Assembly (NCBI GenBank): GCA_964426655.1
Contig: CAYRQT010000047.1
Coordinates: 1 to 16,839, forward strand
Length of the DNA: 16,839 nucleotides
Reading direction: 5' to 3'
Source of the DNA: RGIG8306 sp964426655
GTDB lineage: Bacteria; Bacillota; Clostridia; Lachnospirales; Lachnospiraceae
Position 1 is the first letter of the stretch, and every line of letters begins with the position of its first letter. Positions 6,930 through 14,487 of the stretch are shown here, piece by piece. The position numbers and the translations under genes are program-made. A model generated the notes under the pieces. That model had not been told where the DNA came from and searched no databases. It was given only the letters and a program-made list of their open reading frames with translations.

Positions 6930-7852
6930 GTGGTTTCCTCCATGTATTCCAAACTGTATGAAAAGGGGCTTCCAAGAGAAATGCTTTCCCGAAAAAGCAC
7001 AGTGCTTTCCCCATTGATGAGAAACTGTACCTTAGACACCCCCGAAAGCTCTGAAAGGGAGTTCACCACAGAGTATAAAATGATTTCATCCCGGATGTTC
7101 AGAGCCTCTGTGTTAAAATTCTCACCCAGATTCAAATAGCAAACCCCTTCCTGTATACTGATGCTGTTAATTTTCAGATTGGCCGGCAAAGTGGAGAGTA
7201 ACCCCTCTGTTTCCGGTCCCTCCACCAGATTTTCCATAACCAGACGCTCCAGGCTGACACCTGACCGATACACCACATCTCTCTCTTCCTCCGCCAGGTG
7301 GCTGCCATCAGCCGTAGCAAAATAGAGTCGCAGTGTCGTGTGCTCCAGTCCCTTTCCCACTTCCCGTGAGAAACTGTCCACTGTCAGTGTCCCCACCAAT
7401 TTTCCTCCCTGATCCTGTAAAGGCGCTTCGTTGACGTAAAGTTCAATGCCATCAATGCCTTCCACCTGGGTCAATGTATAGGTCAGGGCCGCCCTGTATA
7501 AAATTTCCGTGACACGTTCTTCCTCTGTGTAGGAAGAGGAAAAATAAAGAGAAGCAATGTTCTGTTCCTCATTTAACTGAATATTTTCCACTGTAAAAGA
7601 ATTTGGAAAAGGCTGTATTTTTCCGCCCTGATCTGTGCGCAACGCATCCGCCAGAATCAAAAGCAGTTTAATTTTATTTTCTTCGTCGGTAACATACTCT
7701 ACTTCCTCCAAGCCGTTTCCTTCCGCATTTAATCCATAGAGTGTGTACTGGCCTGTGGCATTGGTCTCCACCTCTTCTTTTTTTCCACACCCTGCCAGAA
7801 TAAGCAGACAGAACAGCATGAACAGCCAAATGCCTATGTGTCTATTTTTCAT
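6926..7852 (-). CDS. GerM-like lipoprotein with two GerMN domains
   Basis: A 308-residue protein with a lipoprotein signal: a hydrophobic stretch at about 7-20 and the lipobox L-A-G-C with Cys22. It should be anchored on the outer face of the membrane. Two GerMN-type repeats follow, one at about 35-145 (weaker) and a canonical one at 172-288 (TLRLYFATADGSHL, LVMENLVEGPETEGL, LPANLKINSISIQEGVCYLN, LSGVSKVQFLINGE). B. subtilis GerM, needed for proper sporulation and germination, also has two. The gene starts 10 bases after the sensor kinase stop and overlaps the comEC start. In Actinobacteria the GerMN lipoprotein LpqB is encoded after the MtrA-MtrB regulator pair and affects MtrB signalling. 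The same layout here suggests a partner of the upstream kinase; that is inference. Confidence 0.8.
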   Translation of the reverse strand: MKNRHIGIWLFMLFCLLILAGCGKKEEVETNATGQYTLYGLNAEGNGLEEVEYVTDEENKIKLLLILADALRTDQGGKIQPFPNSFTVENIQLNEEQNIASLYFSSSYTEEERVTEILYRAALTYTLTQVEGIDGIELYVNEAPLQDQGGKLVGTLTVDSFSREVGKGLEHTTLRLYFATADGSHLAEEERDVVYRSGVSLERLVMENLVEGPETEGLLSTLPANLKINSISIQEGVCYLNLGENFNTEALNIRDEIILYSVVNSLSELSGVSKVQFLINGESTVLFRESISLGSPFSYSLEYMEETT

Positions 7853-7862
7853 CCTCTGCCTC

Positions 7863-9329
7863 CTAGTCGATGTATTTCAGAGGAATACGGACGATGAATG
7901 TCGTGCCCTCTCCCAATTTGCTGAAAAGTCGGATAGCCCCCTGGTGCATGGTGACCACCTTTTTGGTAATGGACAATCCCAGTCCGGTGCCTCCGGTGTC
8001 TCTGGAACGGGCCTTATCCACCCGATAGAACCGGTCAAACACCTGGCCCACCGCATCCTCCGGTATGCCCACTCCGGAATCGGCCACTTTGATATAGGCA
8101 TATTTATGATCTGCATTCAGGGACACATGCACCCATCCCCCATCTACGTTATATTTAATGGCATTTTCCACAAGATTGGACAATGCCAGGGTAAACTTTA
8201 CCTCATCCACCTCTGCCACCACAGGCCGGAAGCTTTCCAGCACAAGCTCGATATTTCGCTCCATGGCAATGGGCCTGAGCCGCTTCAGCAACAGTTCCAG
8301 CAGATTGTTCAGATTTGTGGGTGCCACATGCATTTCCATCTGGGCATTTTCCAGTTTTACCAGAGAAAGCAAATCATTGATTATTTTGGTTTCTCTGTCT
8401 ATTTCCTTGGAAATATCTTCCATAAATTCCCTATACAACTCTACCGGTACATTTTCCTGCAGCATCAGGGAATCAGCCAGCACACGTATAGATGTAATTG
8501 GCGTCTTTAACTCATGGGACACATTGGACACAAATTCCTGTCTGGACTCATCCAACCGTTCCAGCTGCTCCATAAGCTGATTGAATACCGCGGTAATGGC
8601 ATGCAATTCACTGTACCCACCTGCATCAATTTGACCTGCCAGGCCATCCCGCACTTTTTCCACATTGTATGTGGTCCTTTTGAAGGGTATGACCAGCAAA
8701 TGGGACAGTCCATAGGCCACAACCAGCTGAATAATGAACAGCAAAAACAGCAGCATTTGCAAACGGTTCATGCTGCTTTCTTCAAGGGCCAGTATGTCTT
8801 CTGTGCTTACTGTAAAAATCAGGACACCCTCAGCCACGTCTTCTTCATCCTGAAGGGGAACCACCACCTCCATGGTAGCAGTCTCCTGGTCATAAGTAGA
8901 GCTGCCTGAGTTGCCGAATGCTTTGAGTACAGCCGTGTCAATGGAAAATTTTCCCAGATCCACCTCAAAGGTATCCTTTACAATACGGAAATCCCGGTTC
9001 ACCACCAGGATTCTGCCATTGTAATCCGAGGCCATCTGGTCCAGATGGGCATTCCATACTTCGTTGTCCGTGTTATTCAGATAGTCCTTCTCCAACAGCC
9101 ATTGTGAAAGCAGCTGGGATATGCCCTGCAACTGAATCTGCCGCTCTTCCAGTTGGTGACTTTTGTCACTGGCCACCTGAATCCAAAGCATAATGCCGGC
9201 CGGCAAAACGGCCAGCAGCATAAATAGCAAAAACAACAGGGCACGCAGGCTATATAGTTTTGAAAATGTTTTCTTAATTTTTGAAATAATAACCAACTCC
9301 CCATTTCGTATATACATATTTGGGCTCAC
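7863..9329 (-). CDS. membrane sensor histidine kinase (WalK/ResE/MtrB type)
   Basis: A sensor kinase of up to 488 residues. Segments in order: TM helix at about 30-52, extracellular sensor region of about 135 residues, TM helix at about 189-212, HAMP-like linker to about 262, dimerisation domain with H-box FVSNVSHELKTPITSIR (His272), N-box NLVENAIKYN, G1 box DSGVGIP, F-box FDRFYR and G2 box GGTGLGLSI. All catalytic motifs are intact. It is encoded directly after its response regulator. The frame can start at a GTG at 9327-9329, overlapping the regulator by 56 bases, but no ribosome site precedes it. The only purine-rich site, GGGGAG in the end of the regulator gene, points to a start about 12 codons later (TTG at 9296 or near it). 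The start is therefore uncertain. It phosphorylates the partner regulator; the signal is unknown. Confidence 0.9.
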   Translation of the reverse strand: MSPNMYIRNGELVIISKIKKTFSKLYSLRALLFLLFMLLAVLPAGIMLWIQVASDKSHQLEERQIQLQGISQLLSQWLLEKDYLNNTDNEVWNAHLDQMASDYNGRILVVNRDFRIVKDTFEVDLGKFSIDTAVLKAFGNSGSSTYDQETATMEVVVPLQDEEDVAEGVLIFTVSTEDILALEESSMNRLQMLLFLLFIIQLVVAYGLSHLLVIPFKRTTYNVEKVRDGLAGQIDAGGYSELHAITAVFNQLMEQLERLDESRQEFVSNVSHELKTPITSIRVLADSLMLQENVPVELYREFMEDISKEIDRETKIINDLLSLVKLENAQMEMHVAPTNLNNLLELLLKRLRPIAMERNIELVLESFRPVVAEVDEVKFTLALSNLVENAIKYNVDGGWVHVSLNADHKYAYIKVADSGVGIPEDAVGQVFDRFYRVDKARSRDTGGTGLGLSITKKVVTMHQGAIRLFSKLGEGTTFIVRIPLKYID

Positions 9330-9963
9330 TGGGATTGGCTTCTATTTTTTCTCTCAGCCTTCGGATGTGCACATCCACCGTCCGTACATCCCCCGGATAT
9401 TCATATCCCCATACAATCTGCAAAAGACTTTCCCGACTGTAGACTTTATTGGGATTAAAAATCAGCAGCTCCAAAAGATCAAATTCTTTGGCAGTCAGGT
9501 TGATTTCCCTGCCGTCAATGAATACCCTGCGTCCATCACAATCCAGTCGCAGGCTGCCCACCTCTATGATTTTCTGGTTGGGCTCCGCATTTTTCCCGGA
9601 AGCTTTACTGCGACGCATCAGTGCTTTAATCCGGGCTTTTACCTCCAGGATATTAAATGGCTTGGTAATATAATCATCAGCTCCATAATCCAGCCCAAGA
9701 ATTTTGTCCATGTCATCCCCTTTGGCAGTGAGCATAATGATGGGCATGTCCGAGAATTCCCGAATCATCTGGCAGACCTGATAGCCATCATATTTGGGCA
9801 GCATCAAATCCAGAAGCACAATGTCATATGGAGTTTTCCGGGCCATCTCCACGGCCTCTTCCCCATCGTAGGCGCAGTCCACCTCCATCTGGTCCTGCTC
9901 CAGGCTGAATTTCAGCCCTTTTACGATCATTTTTTCGTCATCTACCACTAATACTCTGGGCAC
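9274..9963 (-). CDS. OmpR/PhoB-family response regulator
   Basis: A 229-residue regulator. The receiver domain (1-120) has the acidic pair at 8-9, phospho-acceptor Asp52 in LLDLMLP, Thr79 and Lys101 (ITKPF). The winged-helix DNA-binding domain (about 130-229) shows LTAKEFDLLELLIFNPNKVY, VWGYEYPGDVRTVDVHIRRL and the ending KWGVGYYFKN, typical of WalR/PhoP/MtrA-type regulators. The start is GTG at 9961-9963 with AGGAGG eight bases upstream. It lies 18 bases after comEA and overlaps or abuts its sensor kinase gene. Targets cannot be read from the window; no repeated binding site was evident in front of comEA. Confidence 0.92.
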   Translation of the reverse strand: MPRVLVVDDEKMIVKGLKFSLEQDQMEVDCAYDGEEAVEMARKTPYDIVLLDLMLPKYDGYQVCQMIREFSDMPIIMLTAKGDDMDKILGLDYGADDYITKPFNILEVKARIKALMRRSKASGKNAEPNQKIIEVGSLRLDCDGRRVFIDGREINLTAKEFDLLELLIFNPNKVYSRESLLQIVWGYEYPGDVRTVDVHIRRLREKIEANPSEPKYVYTKWGVGYYFKN

Positions 9964-9981
9964 GCTGGCAACCTCCTGTTT

Positions 9982-10572
9982 CTAAATGCAAATTTTGTCC
10001 TGGATTTTTTGAAAGGCCCCCTCTTTTATGCCGGAAACCTCCATAATTTGTTCAATGCTTTGAAAGGGTCCCTGCTCCTCCCTGTACTGAATAATAGCTG
10101 CCGCTCTGGATGCGCCAATACCGGGCAACGTCATCAACTCTTCCGCACTGGCATTGTTAATGTTTACCTTGCGCTCTGCAACCCCTTCCCCCTGTTCATT
10201 TTCCGTCCAAGCGGGGTCAGTCACCTGTTCCCATGTAGGAATGACCACTTTTTGTCCATCCGTGAGCAAAGCGGCCAGATTAACTGCCTCCAGTGCCCCC
10301 TCTGCAGTAGCTCCCCCAGCCAGTTCCAGTAACTGGTATAGCCGGGCTCCCTCTTTCAGACTGTAAACTCCGGGCTGGCTGACCGCTCCGCAAATGTAGA
10401 CCCAGATTTCTGCAGCGGTCTCAGCAACAGAAGATGGCACTGTCTCGGCCGGGGCTGTTTCCAGTGTGACCTGCCAGCCCTGATTTTTTTCTGCACAGCC
10501 CCACATTGTCATACATAGAAGCAGGACAACCAAAATCATGCAGCCTTTCCTTTTTTGTTTCTTTTTCTGCAA
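9982..10572 (-). CDS. comEA: ComEA, DNA receptor with SLBB and helix-hairpin-helix domains
   Basis: A 196-residue protein that binds incoming double-stranded DNA at the cell surface and hands it to ComEC. An N-terminal hydrophobic segment (about 11-25) ends in MWGC, a weak lipobox with Cys26, so it may be a lipoprotein where many ComEA proteins have a simple membrane anchor. A low-complexity linker is followed by an SLBB domain (about 55-113, IWVYICGAVSQPGVYSLKEG) and tandem HhH motifs (135-196, VNINNASAEELMTLPGIG, then ISxI-like QSIEQIMEVSGI). The start is TTG at 10570-10572 with AGGAGG eight bases upstream. It is the first gene of the run that ends with comEC. Confidence 0.9.
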   Translation of the reverse strand: MQKKKQKRKGCMILVVLLLCMTMWGCAEKNQGWQVTLETAPAETVPSSVAETAAEIWVYICGAVSQPGVYSLKEGARLYQLLELAGGATAEGALEAVNLAALLTDGQKVVIPTWEQVTDPAWTENEQGEGVAERKVNINNASAEELMTLPGIGASRAAAIIQYREEQGPFQSIEQIMEVSGIKEGAFQKIQDKICI

Positions 10573-10624
10573 ATGTACGCCCTCCTGTTATGGCCAGCGT
10601 CCGTCTGCATCCCCGAATAGTTAT

Positions 10625-10652
10625 ATTTTACCATGTGTTTTAAAATAAACAA
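10625..10652 (-). promoter_or_regulatory. possible promoter of the comEA operon
   Basis: In the 87-base gap before comEA the minus strand reads TTGTTT, 16 bases, then TAAAAT, with the -10 box about 50 bases before the TTG start. The fit to sigma-A consensus is moderate and the spacer one base short. A short GGCT-GAA-AGCC hairpin at the end of the permease gene just upstream could be a weak terminator. Confidence 0.35.
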
Positions 10653-10659
10653 GTGGCTT

Positions 10660-12006
10660 TCAGCCCTTTTCTTTTTCCTTTTTTCTGCCAAAAGGCAATC
10701 TGGCAAACAGGGATTCCCCATTGTAAAACACGCCATCCCGATATACCTTTCCGGTCAGAAGAGCCAGGCCCATTGTCGCAAGTGCCAGCACTGCCAACAT
10801 AGCCATCCCCTGTGCCCGGGACAACGTTCCTATGAAAATATCTCCCGGAAGGGCAAAGGCTGCTGTGAAAGGAATCCAGTAAAAGGCACCGGGTGTGCCG
10901 TTTTCTGCAGAAAGGGGCACCAGGTACGCCAGCAAATACCCAGCCACAGATACCATGCTGAACAGGCCGTTTGCACTGCCCAGATCCTCTGCCTTCTGGG
11001 CAAAGGAGGCAAAAAATCCTGCCAGAACACAATAAAATAAAAACCCAATCAGCAATGCCGTTGTGCCCAGCAGAATATTGGGCCACTCCAAAACATCGGT
11101 GCTTAGAGAAATCAGGTGCCATATGCCCTGTAGCTGGGCATAAAATGCCGGATTCACACTCTCAGAAAGTTGGTTTCCCCCATATAACCCCAGAGCGATG
11201 GCCAGCACCCAACCCAGGATCTGTATCACCCCCAAAAAGGCCACTGCCAGAATTTTTCCTGCAATCAGCCCATAAGGCTGAATGTTGGTCAACAGCATTT
11301 CCATGAGTCGGGAGGTTTTTTCCGCTATCACAATTTTACCGATGGATTGCCCATATAAGACCACCACCATGTAAAGTACCAGGCAGACCAGCATGGGCAA
11401 AATCATTTTAACCAGCATACTGGGAAGTGCAGATCCCTCCCCCAGAATGACGCTGTCAGAAACCGGTTCCTGCAACAAAAGTGCTGCGGCTTCCGTAGAA
11501 AGATTTGCCCGCTGTGCCAGACCTTTTTGCAGGCTGGCTAATGCCACTTCCACCACCAGGCTTTTTTCATTTTCAGATACCTCTCCCCCTTCGTCCGTCA
11601 GAAGGCGCAGAGCGTATCCCTCCTCGCCGGGCTGTAACTCCAAAATGGCACCGGTATCCGTTTCCGTACCCAAAGCCGCCACCCCATCCTCCAGGGTTTC
11701 GTAGATCTGACCATCCAGAAGGGTGGGGGCAAGACCAGCGCTCTCCAGATCCATCTCCAACAGCCAGTTCCCTTCCTCCATGGTACTGACCACTACCAGC
11801 CGGGACAGAGCGGTTTCCTCTGTTCTCCCCCCTGTATCTTCCAGATTGTGATAAGAGAGGTATGTCAGAATGCCGCCTGAAAGGATGAGCAGCAACAAAG
11901 GAACCAGATAAGTCATGACCTTGAACATCGTGCCCTGCATCATCTGTTTTAAAGTGAAACGGAACACTGTACCCGTTCCGTATAATGGATGATTTCGTTT
12001 GCTCAT
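10660..12006 (-). CDS. ABC-2 exporter permease (NatB/YhaP-like), second
   Basis: A 448-residue permease from the ATG at 12004-12006. I prefer this over the longer frame (to 12060) because AGGAG lies eight bases upstream and the ATG overlaps the TGA of the preceding permease gene by four bases (ATGA). Topology: one TM helix at about 30-50, a large extracellular domain of about 150 residues, then five or six TM helices from about 196. The intracellular motif EKTSRLMEMLLT after the second helix is the hallmark of NatB/YhaP permeases. It ends KVYRDGVFYNGESL and a basic tail. It should pair with the upstream permease and ATPase as an efflux pump. The substrate is unknown; NatAB moves sodium, but relatives export peptides or drugs. 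Confidence 0.85.
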   Translation of the reverse strand: MSKRNHPLYGTGTVFRFTLKQMMQGTMFKVMTYLVPLLLLILSGGILTYLSYHNLEDTGGRTEETALSRLVVVSTMEEGNWLLEMDLESAGLAPTLLDGQIYETLEDGVAALGTETDTGAILELQPGEEGYALRLLTDEGGEVSENEKSLVVEVALASLQKGLAQRANLSTEAAALLLQEPVSDSVILGEGSALPSMLVKMILPMLVCLVLYMVVVLYGQSIGKIVIAEKTSRLMEMLLTNIQPYGLIAGKILAVAFLGVIQILGWVLAIALGLYGGNQLSESVNPAFYAQLQGIWHLISLSTDVLEWPNILLGTTALLIGFLFYCVLAGFFASFAQKAEDLGSANGLFSMVSVAGYLLAYLVPLSAENGTPGAFYWIPFTAAFALPGDIFIGTLSRAQGMAMLAVLALATMGLALLTGKVYRDGVFYNGESLFARLPFGRKKEKEKG

Positions 12007-13394
12007 GATAGGTTCTCCTTCCTCCCGGTTTTGCTCCTCTCTTCCAGAAACAACGCCCACAATCCCTTTATTTTAATCGGATTCCCTTTGTGGTAAATCA
12101 GGGCACCATATACATGAGAAACAAATAAGAACAACAGCACCAGTGCCGCCAGCAACAATCCCAGGGATACCGCACCCCAGATCAGGGAAATCTTTCCCAT
12201 GAATAGGTAGGCTGTGGTCAGGAAAGGCGCGGACAGCGGAAACAATATACCAAAAATCTTCGCCGGAGAAAGACTTTCCCCACTGAACGTATCGTTCATC
12301 AGAATAAATATGCTCAGATAAACGCCCAGAAGAAGAATAAGCGTAAACAATTTCATCCCTTCAGCCATTTCTTCCACTCTGCTGACAGTTGCTCCAAAAA
12401 GGCCTGCCAGGAGATCATAGAAGATCAACCCTGTAAATAAAAGTAGCAGTCCCAGAATCAGATGCCCCGGAGAAGGCAGAATCTCCTGCCATCCGGTTCC
12501 TGTGGGCAGGCTCTCCAGCATACCCTGCATTTGATCGGCCAGGAAAAAGCTGCTGACCCCCATGGAAACTGCCAGACAGGCCCCTGCGGTCAGGAGCATG
12601 GACATGACCACCAGAAACACCGCTGCCACCTTTCCTACGACCAGCGCCAGGGGAGAAACCGTCACCAGGAGATATTCTACCACCCTGTTGGCTTTTTCAG
12701 TAACAATGCTGGACGCCACATACTCTCCACTCAATGTGATAAATAGAATCATGCCCACCAGAGCCATCAGTACCACATTATATTGTGTCATGCTCAGGTT
12801 GCTTATTGTATCCTCTTCTCCCTGTTGAAGAACCACTTCTCCATGATCACTCAGGGTATAGGTCCTATTCTCCACTGTGATGACCGTATGCATTATGGCC
12901 ATCTGTTCTGCACTGACCCCCAGAATTCCAGGCAACTGTCCATCCCAGACCTCACTGAAGGCTGAAATAAAGGCATCCATCTGCAAATCTGTCACTTCGC
13001 TTTCCGTCGGTCTTGCAAATTCCATGTAGATGCTTGTCCCATCTATGTATAAAGTTACGGACACGCCATTGGCATCCGACTCTACAACCTGGGCATCCGC
13101 TGTTTCCTCTACGCTGTCCACGTCCAGAGCCGCCCAGCTGGCAGTGGAAATGTCCAGGCCTGTTTCATTCACCAGGTACACCGTATGGATAGCGGCATAT
13201 CCAACACTTTCTGTCTGTCCAGCCTGGGCATCTCCCGTTTCCAGTGCGCCCTGTAGCAGAAGAAAAGTGGGAAGGCCTAAGAGGCAGACTGCACAAAGAA
13301 TGATGGCCGTAATCAGGAAGGCTTTATTTTTTATGCTCTGAGAAAATGTAAACCGAAACACTTTCTGCCAGCCCGTTAATTTTTTCCTTTGCAT
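12003..13394 (-). CDS. ABC-2 exporter permease (NatB/YhaP-like), first
   Basis: A 463-residue permease with the same architecture as the next gene: TM helix at about 25-47, an extracellular domain of about 150 residues, then a cluster of TM helices. After the second helix it has TEKANRVVEYLLVTVSPLAL, the NatB/YhaP motif, and it ends near LIYHKGNPIKIKGLW, also usual for the family. AGGAGG precedes the ATG. It starts eight bases after the ATPase stop and overlaps the second permease by four bases, so the three genes form one translational unit. Two different permeases suggest a heterodimeric channel, inferred from the gene pair. Substrate unknown. Confidence 0.87.
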   Translation of the reverse strand: MQRKKLTGWQKVFRFTFSQSIKNKAFLITAIILCAVCLLGLPTFLLLQGALETGDAQAGQTESVGYAAIHTVYLVNETGLDISTASWAALDVDSVEETADAQVVESDANGVSVTLYIDGTSIYMEFARPTESEVTDLQMDAFISAFSEVWDGQLPGILGVSAEQMAIMHTVITVENRTYTLSDHGEVVLQQGEEDTISNLSMTQYNVVLMALVGMILFITLSGEYVASSIVTEKANRVVEYLLVTVSPLALVVGKVAAVFLVVMSMLLTAGACLAVSMGVSSFFLADQMQGMLESLPTGTGWQEILPSPGHLILGLLLLFTGLIFYDLLAGLFGATVSRVEEMAEGMKLFTLILLLGVYLSIFILMNDTFSGESLSPAKIFGILFPLSAPFLTTAYLFMGKISLIWGAVSLGLLLAALVLLFLFVSHVYGALIYHKGNPIKIKGLWALFLEERSKTGRKENLS

Positions 13395-13402
13395 ATTTCC
13401 TC

Positions 13403-14329
13403 CTACTCCCCTGCCTTTTCCACAAAAATTTCGTGCAGAGAGGGTTCACGCAATTCAAAGTGAATGATGATGATTTTTTCTTTGACCAGTCTGGTCAGAA
13501 AATCCATGGCCTCTGCCTCTCCCGAAACCAGAATCCATGTCCCCTCTGCTGTTTCCGAGGTGACTACCATCCCCATGGATTGTATAACCTGCTGATAGTC
13601 TCCTTCTGCTTTTATGTACAGATGGATCCGCCCATAGGATTTTTTAATGGCATTCAGATTTCCCTGCAATACTGCCTTTCCTCTGTTCAGAATGGTAATG
13701 TCCTCGCAGAATTCCTCAATCACGTTCATCTGATGGCTGGACATGACCAGGTATTTTTCCTGTTCAATGAGTTCCCGGATAATTCCCTTAAACAAATCTG
13801 TATTGACCGGATCCAGTCCGCTTAACGGCTCATCCAGAATCAACAGCTCAGGATCTGAAAGCAGGGTAGCCATTAGCTGAAATTTTTGCTGATTTCCCTT
13901 AGAAAGCTGATCTGCCTTCATGGGACGGGGTTTTTTCCCTTTCCCTGCCGCCTTAGGGTAAAGATATTCCTCCACTTCCAGCCTTTTACTCCAATACTGA
14001 ATACGGGAAAGTGCCGTTTTATGGTTCAGACCTTTCAAACCGGCAAAATACAGCAACTGGTCCATTAACGTGTATTTAGGATACAGTCCCCTCTCTTCCG
14101 CCAGATACCCCACATCTGTTTCCAGCGTATTTAACGGTTTCCCTTTCCAGAGCACTTCTCCTGAATCCTTGGAAAGCATACCCAAAATCATACGAAGAGA
14201 GGTGGTTTTTCCTGCTCCATTGGTACCCAGGAACGCATATACACCTGGTTTGTCCAAAGAAAAACCGATGTGGTCCACCACCAGTTTTTCTCCGTATTTT
14301 TTGCTTAAGTTCGTCACTTCCAATGCCAT
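13403..14329 (-). CDS. ABC exporter ATP-binding protein (NatA/YhaQ-like)
   Basis: A 308-residue ATPase that powers the two permeases encoded next. Walker A is GTNGAGKTT (35-43), the signature LSKGNQQKF (142-150), Walker B LLILDEP (162-168), and the switch histidine is His199 in SSHQMN. A basic insert, AAGKGKKPRPMKAD, precedes the signature motif and is longer than usual. The C-terminal 100 residues end EPSLHEIFVEKAGE, like the DUF4162 tail of NatA-type proteins. The frame extends to 14392, but AAAGGAG lies just before the ATG at 14327-14329, the -10 and -35 boxes lie inside the longer frame, and family members begin at this point (MALEVTNLSKKYG), so I set the start here. Confidence 0.92.
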   Translation of the reverse strand: MALEVTNLSKKYGEKLVVDHIGFSLDKPGVYAFLGTNGAGKTTSLRMILGMLSKDSGEVLWKGKPLNTLETDVGYLAEERGLYPKYTLMDQLLYFAGLKGLNHKTALSRIQYWSKRLEVEEYLYPKAAGKGKKPRPMKADQLSKGNQQKFQLMATLLSDPELLILDEPLSGLDPVNTDLFKGIIRELIEQEKYLVMSSHQMNVIEEFCEDITILNRGKAVLQGNLNAIKKSYGRIHLYIKAEGDYQQVIQSMGMVVTSETAEGTWILVSGEAEAMDFLTRLVKEKIIIIHFELREPSLHEIFVEKAGE

Positions 14330-14353
14330 AACCTTCTCCTTTTTCCTAAAAAC

Positions 14354-14369
14354 TACTATCCTCATAGTA
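14354..14369. promoter_or_regulatory. palindrome over the -10 box, candidate operator
   Basis: TACTATCCTCATAGTA has perfect 6-bp arms around a 4-base centre. One arm is the -10 box itself. A repressor bound here would block the promoter. Exporters of this kind are often controlled by GntR- or MerR-type regulators, but no regulator gene is visible nearby. Confidence 0.45.
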
Positions 14370-14392
14370 AAGACACTTTTCACATTCGTCAA
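14364..14392 (-). promoter_or_regulatory. sigma-A-like promoter of the ABC exporter operon
   Basis: On the minus strand TTGACG (14387-14392) is followed by exactly 17 bases and TACTAT (14364-14369), about 35 bases before the ATPase ATG. It is close to consensus and lies directly after the argD terminator, so the exporter genes have their own transcription. Confidence 0.75.
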
Positions 14393-14442
14393 GGAAACAG
14401 GACTTACGATTTTCTTTCAATCTGTATTGGATCCGTTATTCG

Positions 14443-14482
14443 AAAAAAGGCATGCCCTGGGATTTCCCCAAAAGCATGCCTT
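14443..14482 (-). terminator. rho-independent terminator of the arg operon
   Basis: On the minus strand AAGGCATGC and GCATGCCTT (14474-14482 and 14447-14455) form a perfect 9-bp stem, with a smaller TGGG/CCCA stem inside the loop, followed at once by a run of T. It begins six bases after the argD stop, so it closes argJ-argB-argD. Confidence 0.85.
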
Positions 14483-14487
14483 AAAAA

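Noticed and set aside
7743..8510. Plus-strand open frame of 255 codons
   Set aside because: Antisense of the sensor kinase and GerMN genes, both of which have intact family motifs; the product is rich in His, Cys and Gln without a recognisable domain.
9193..9951. Plus-strand open frame of 252 codons
   Set aside because: Shadow of the response regulator and kinase start region.
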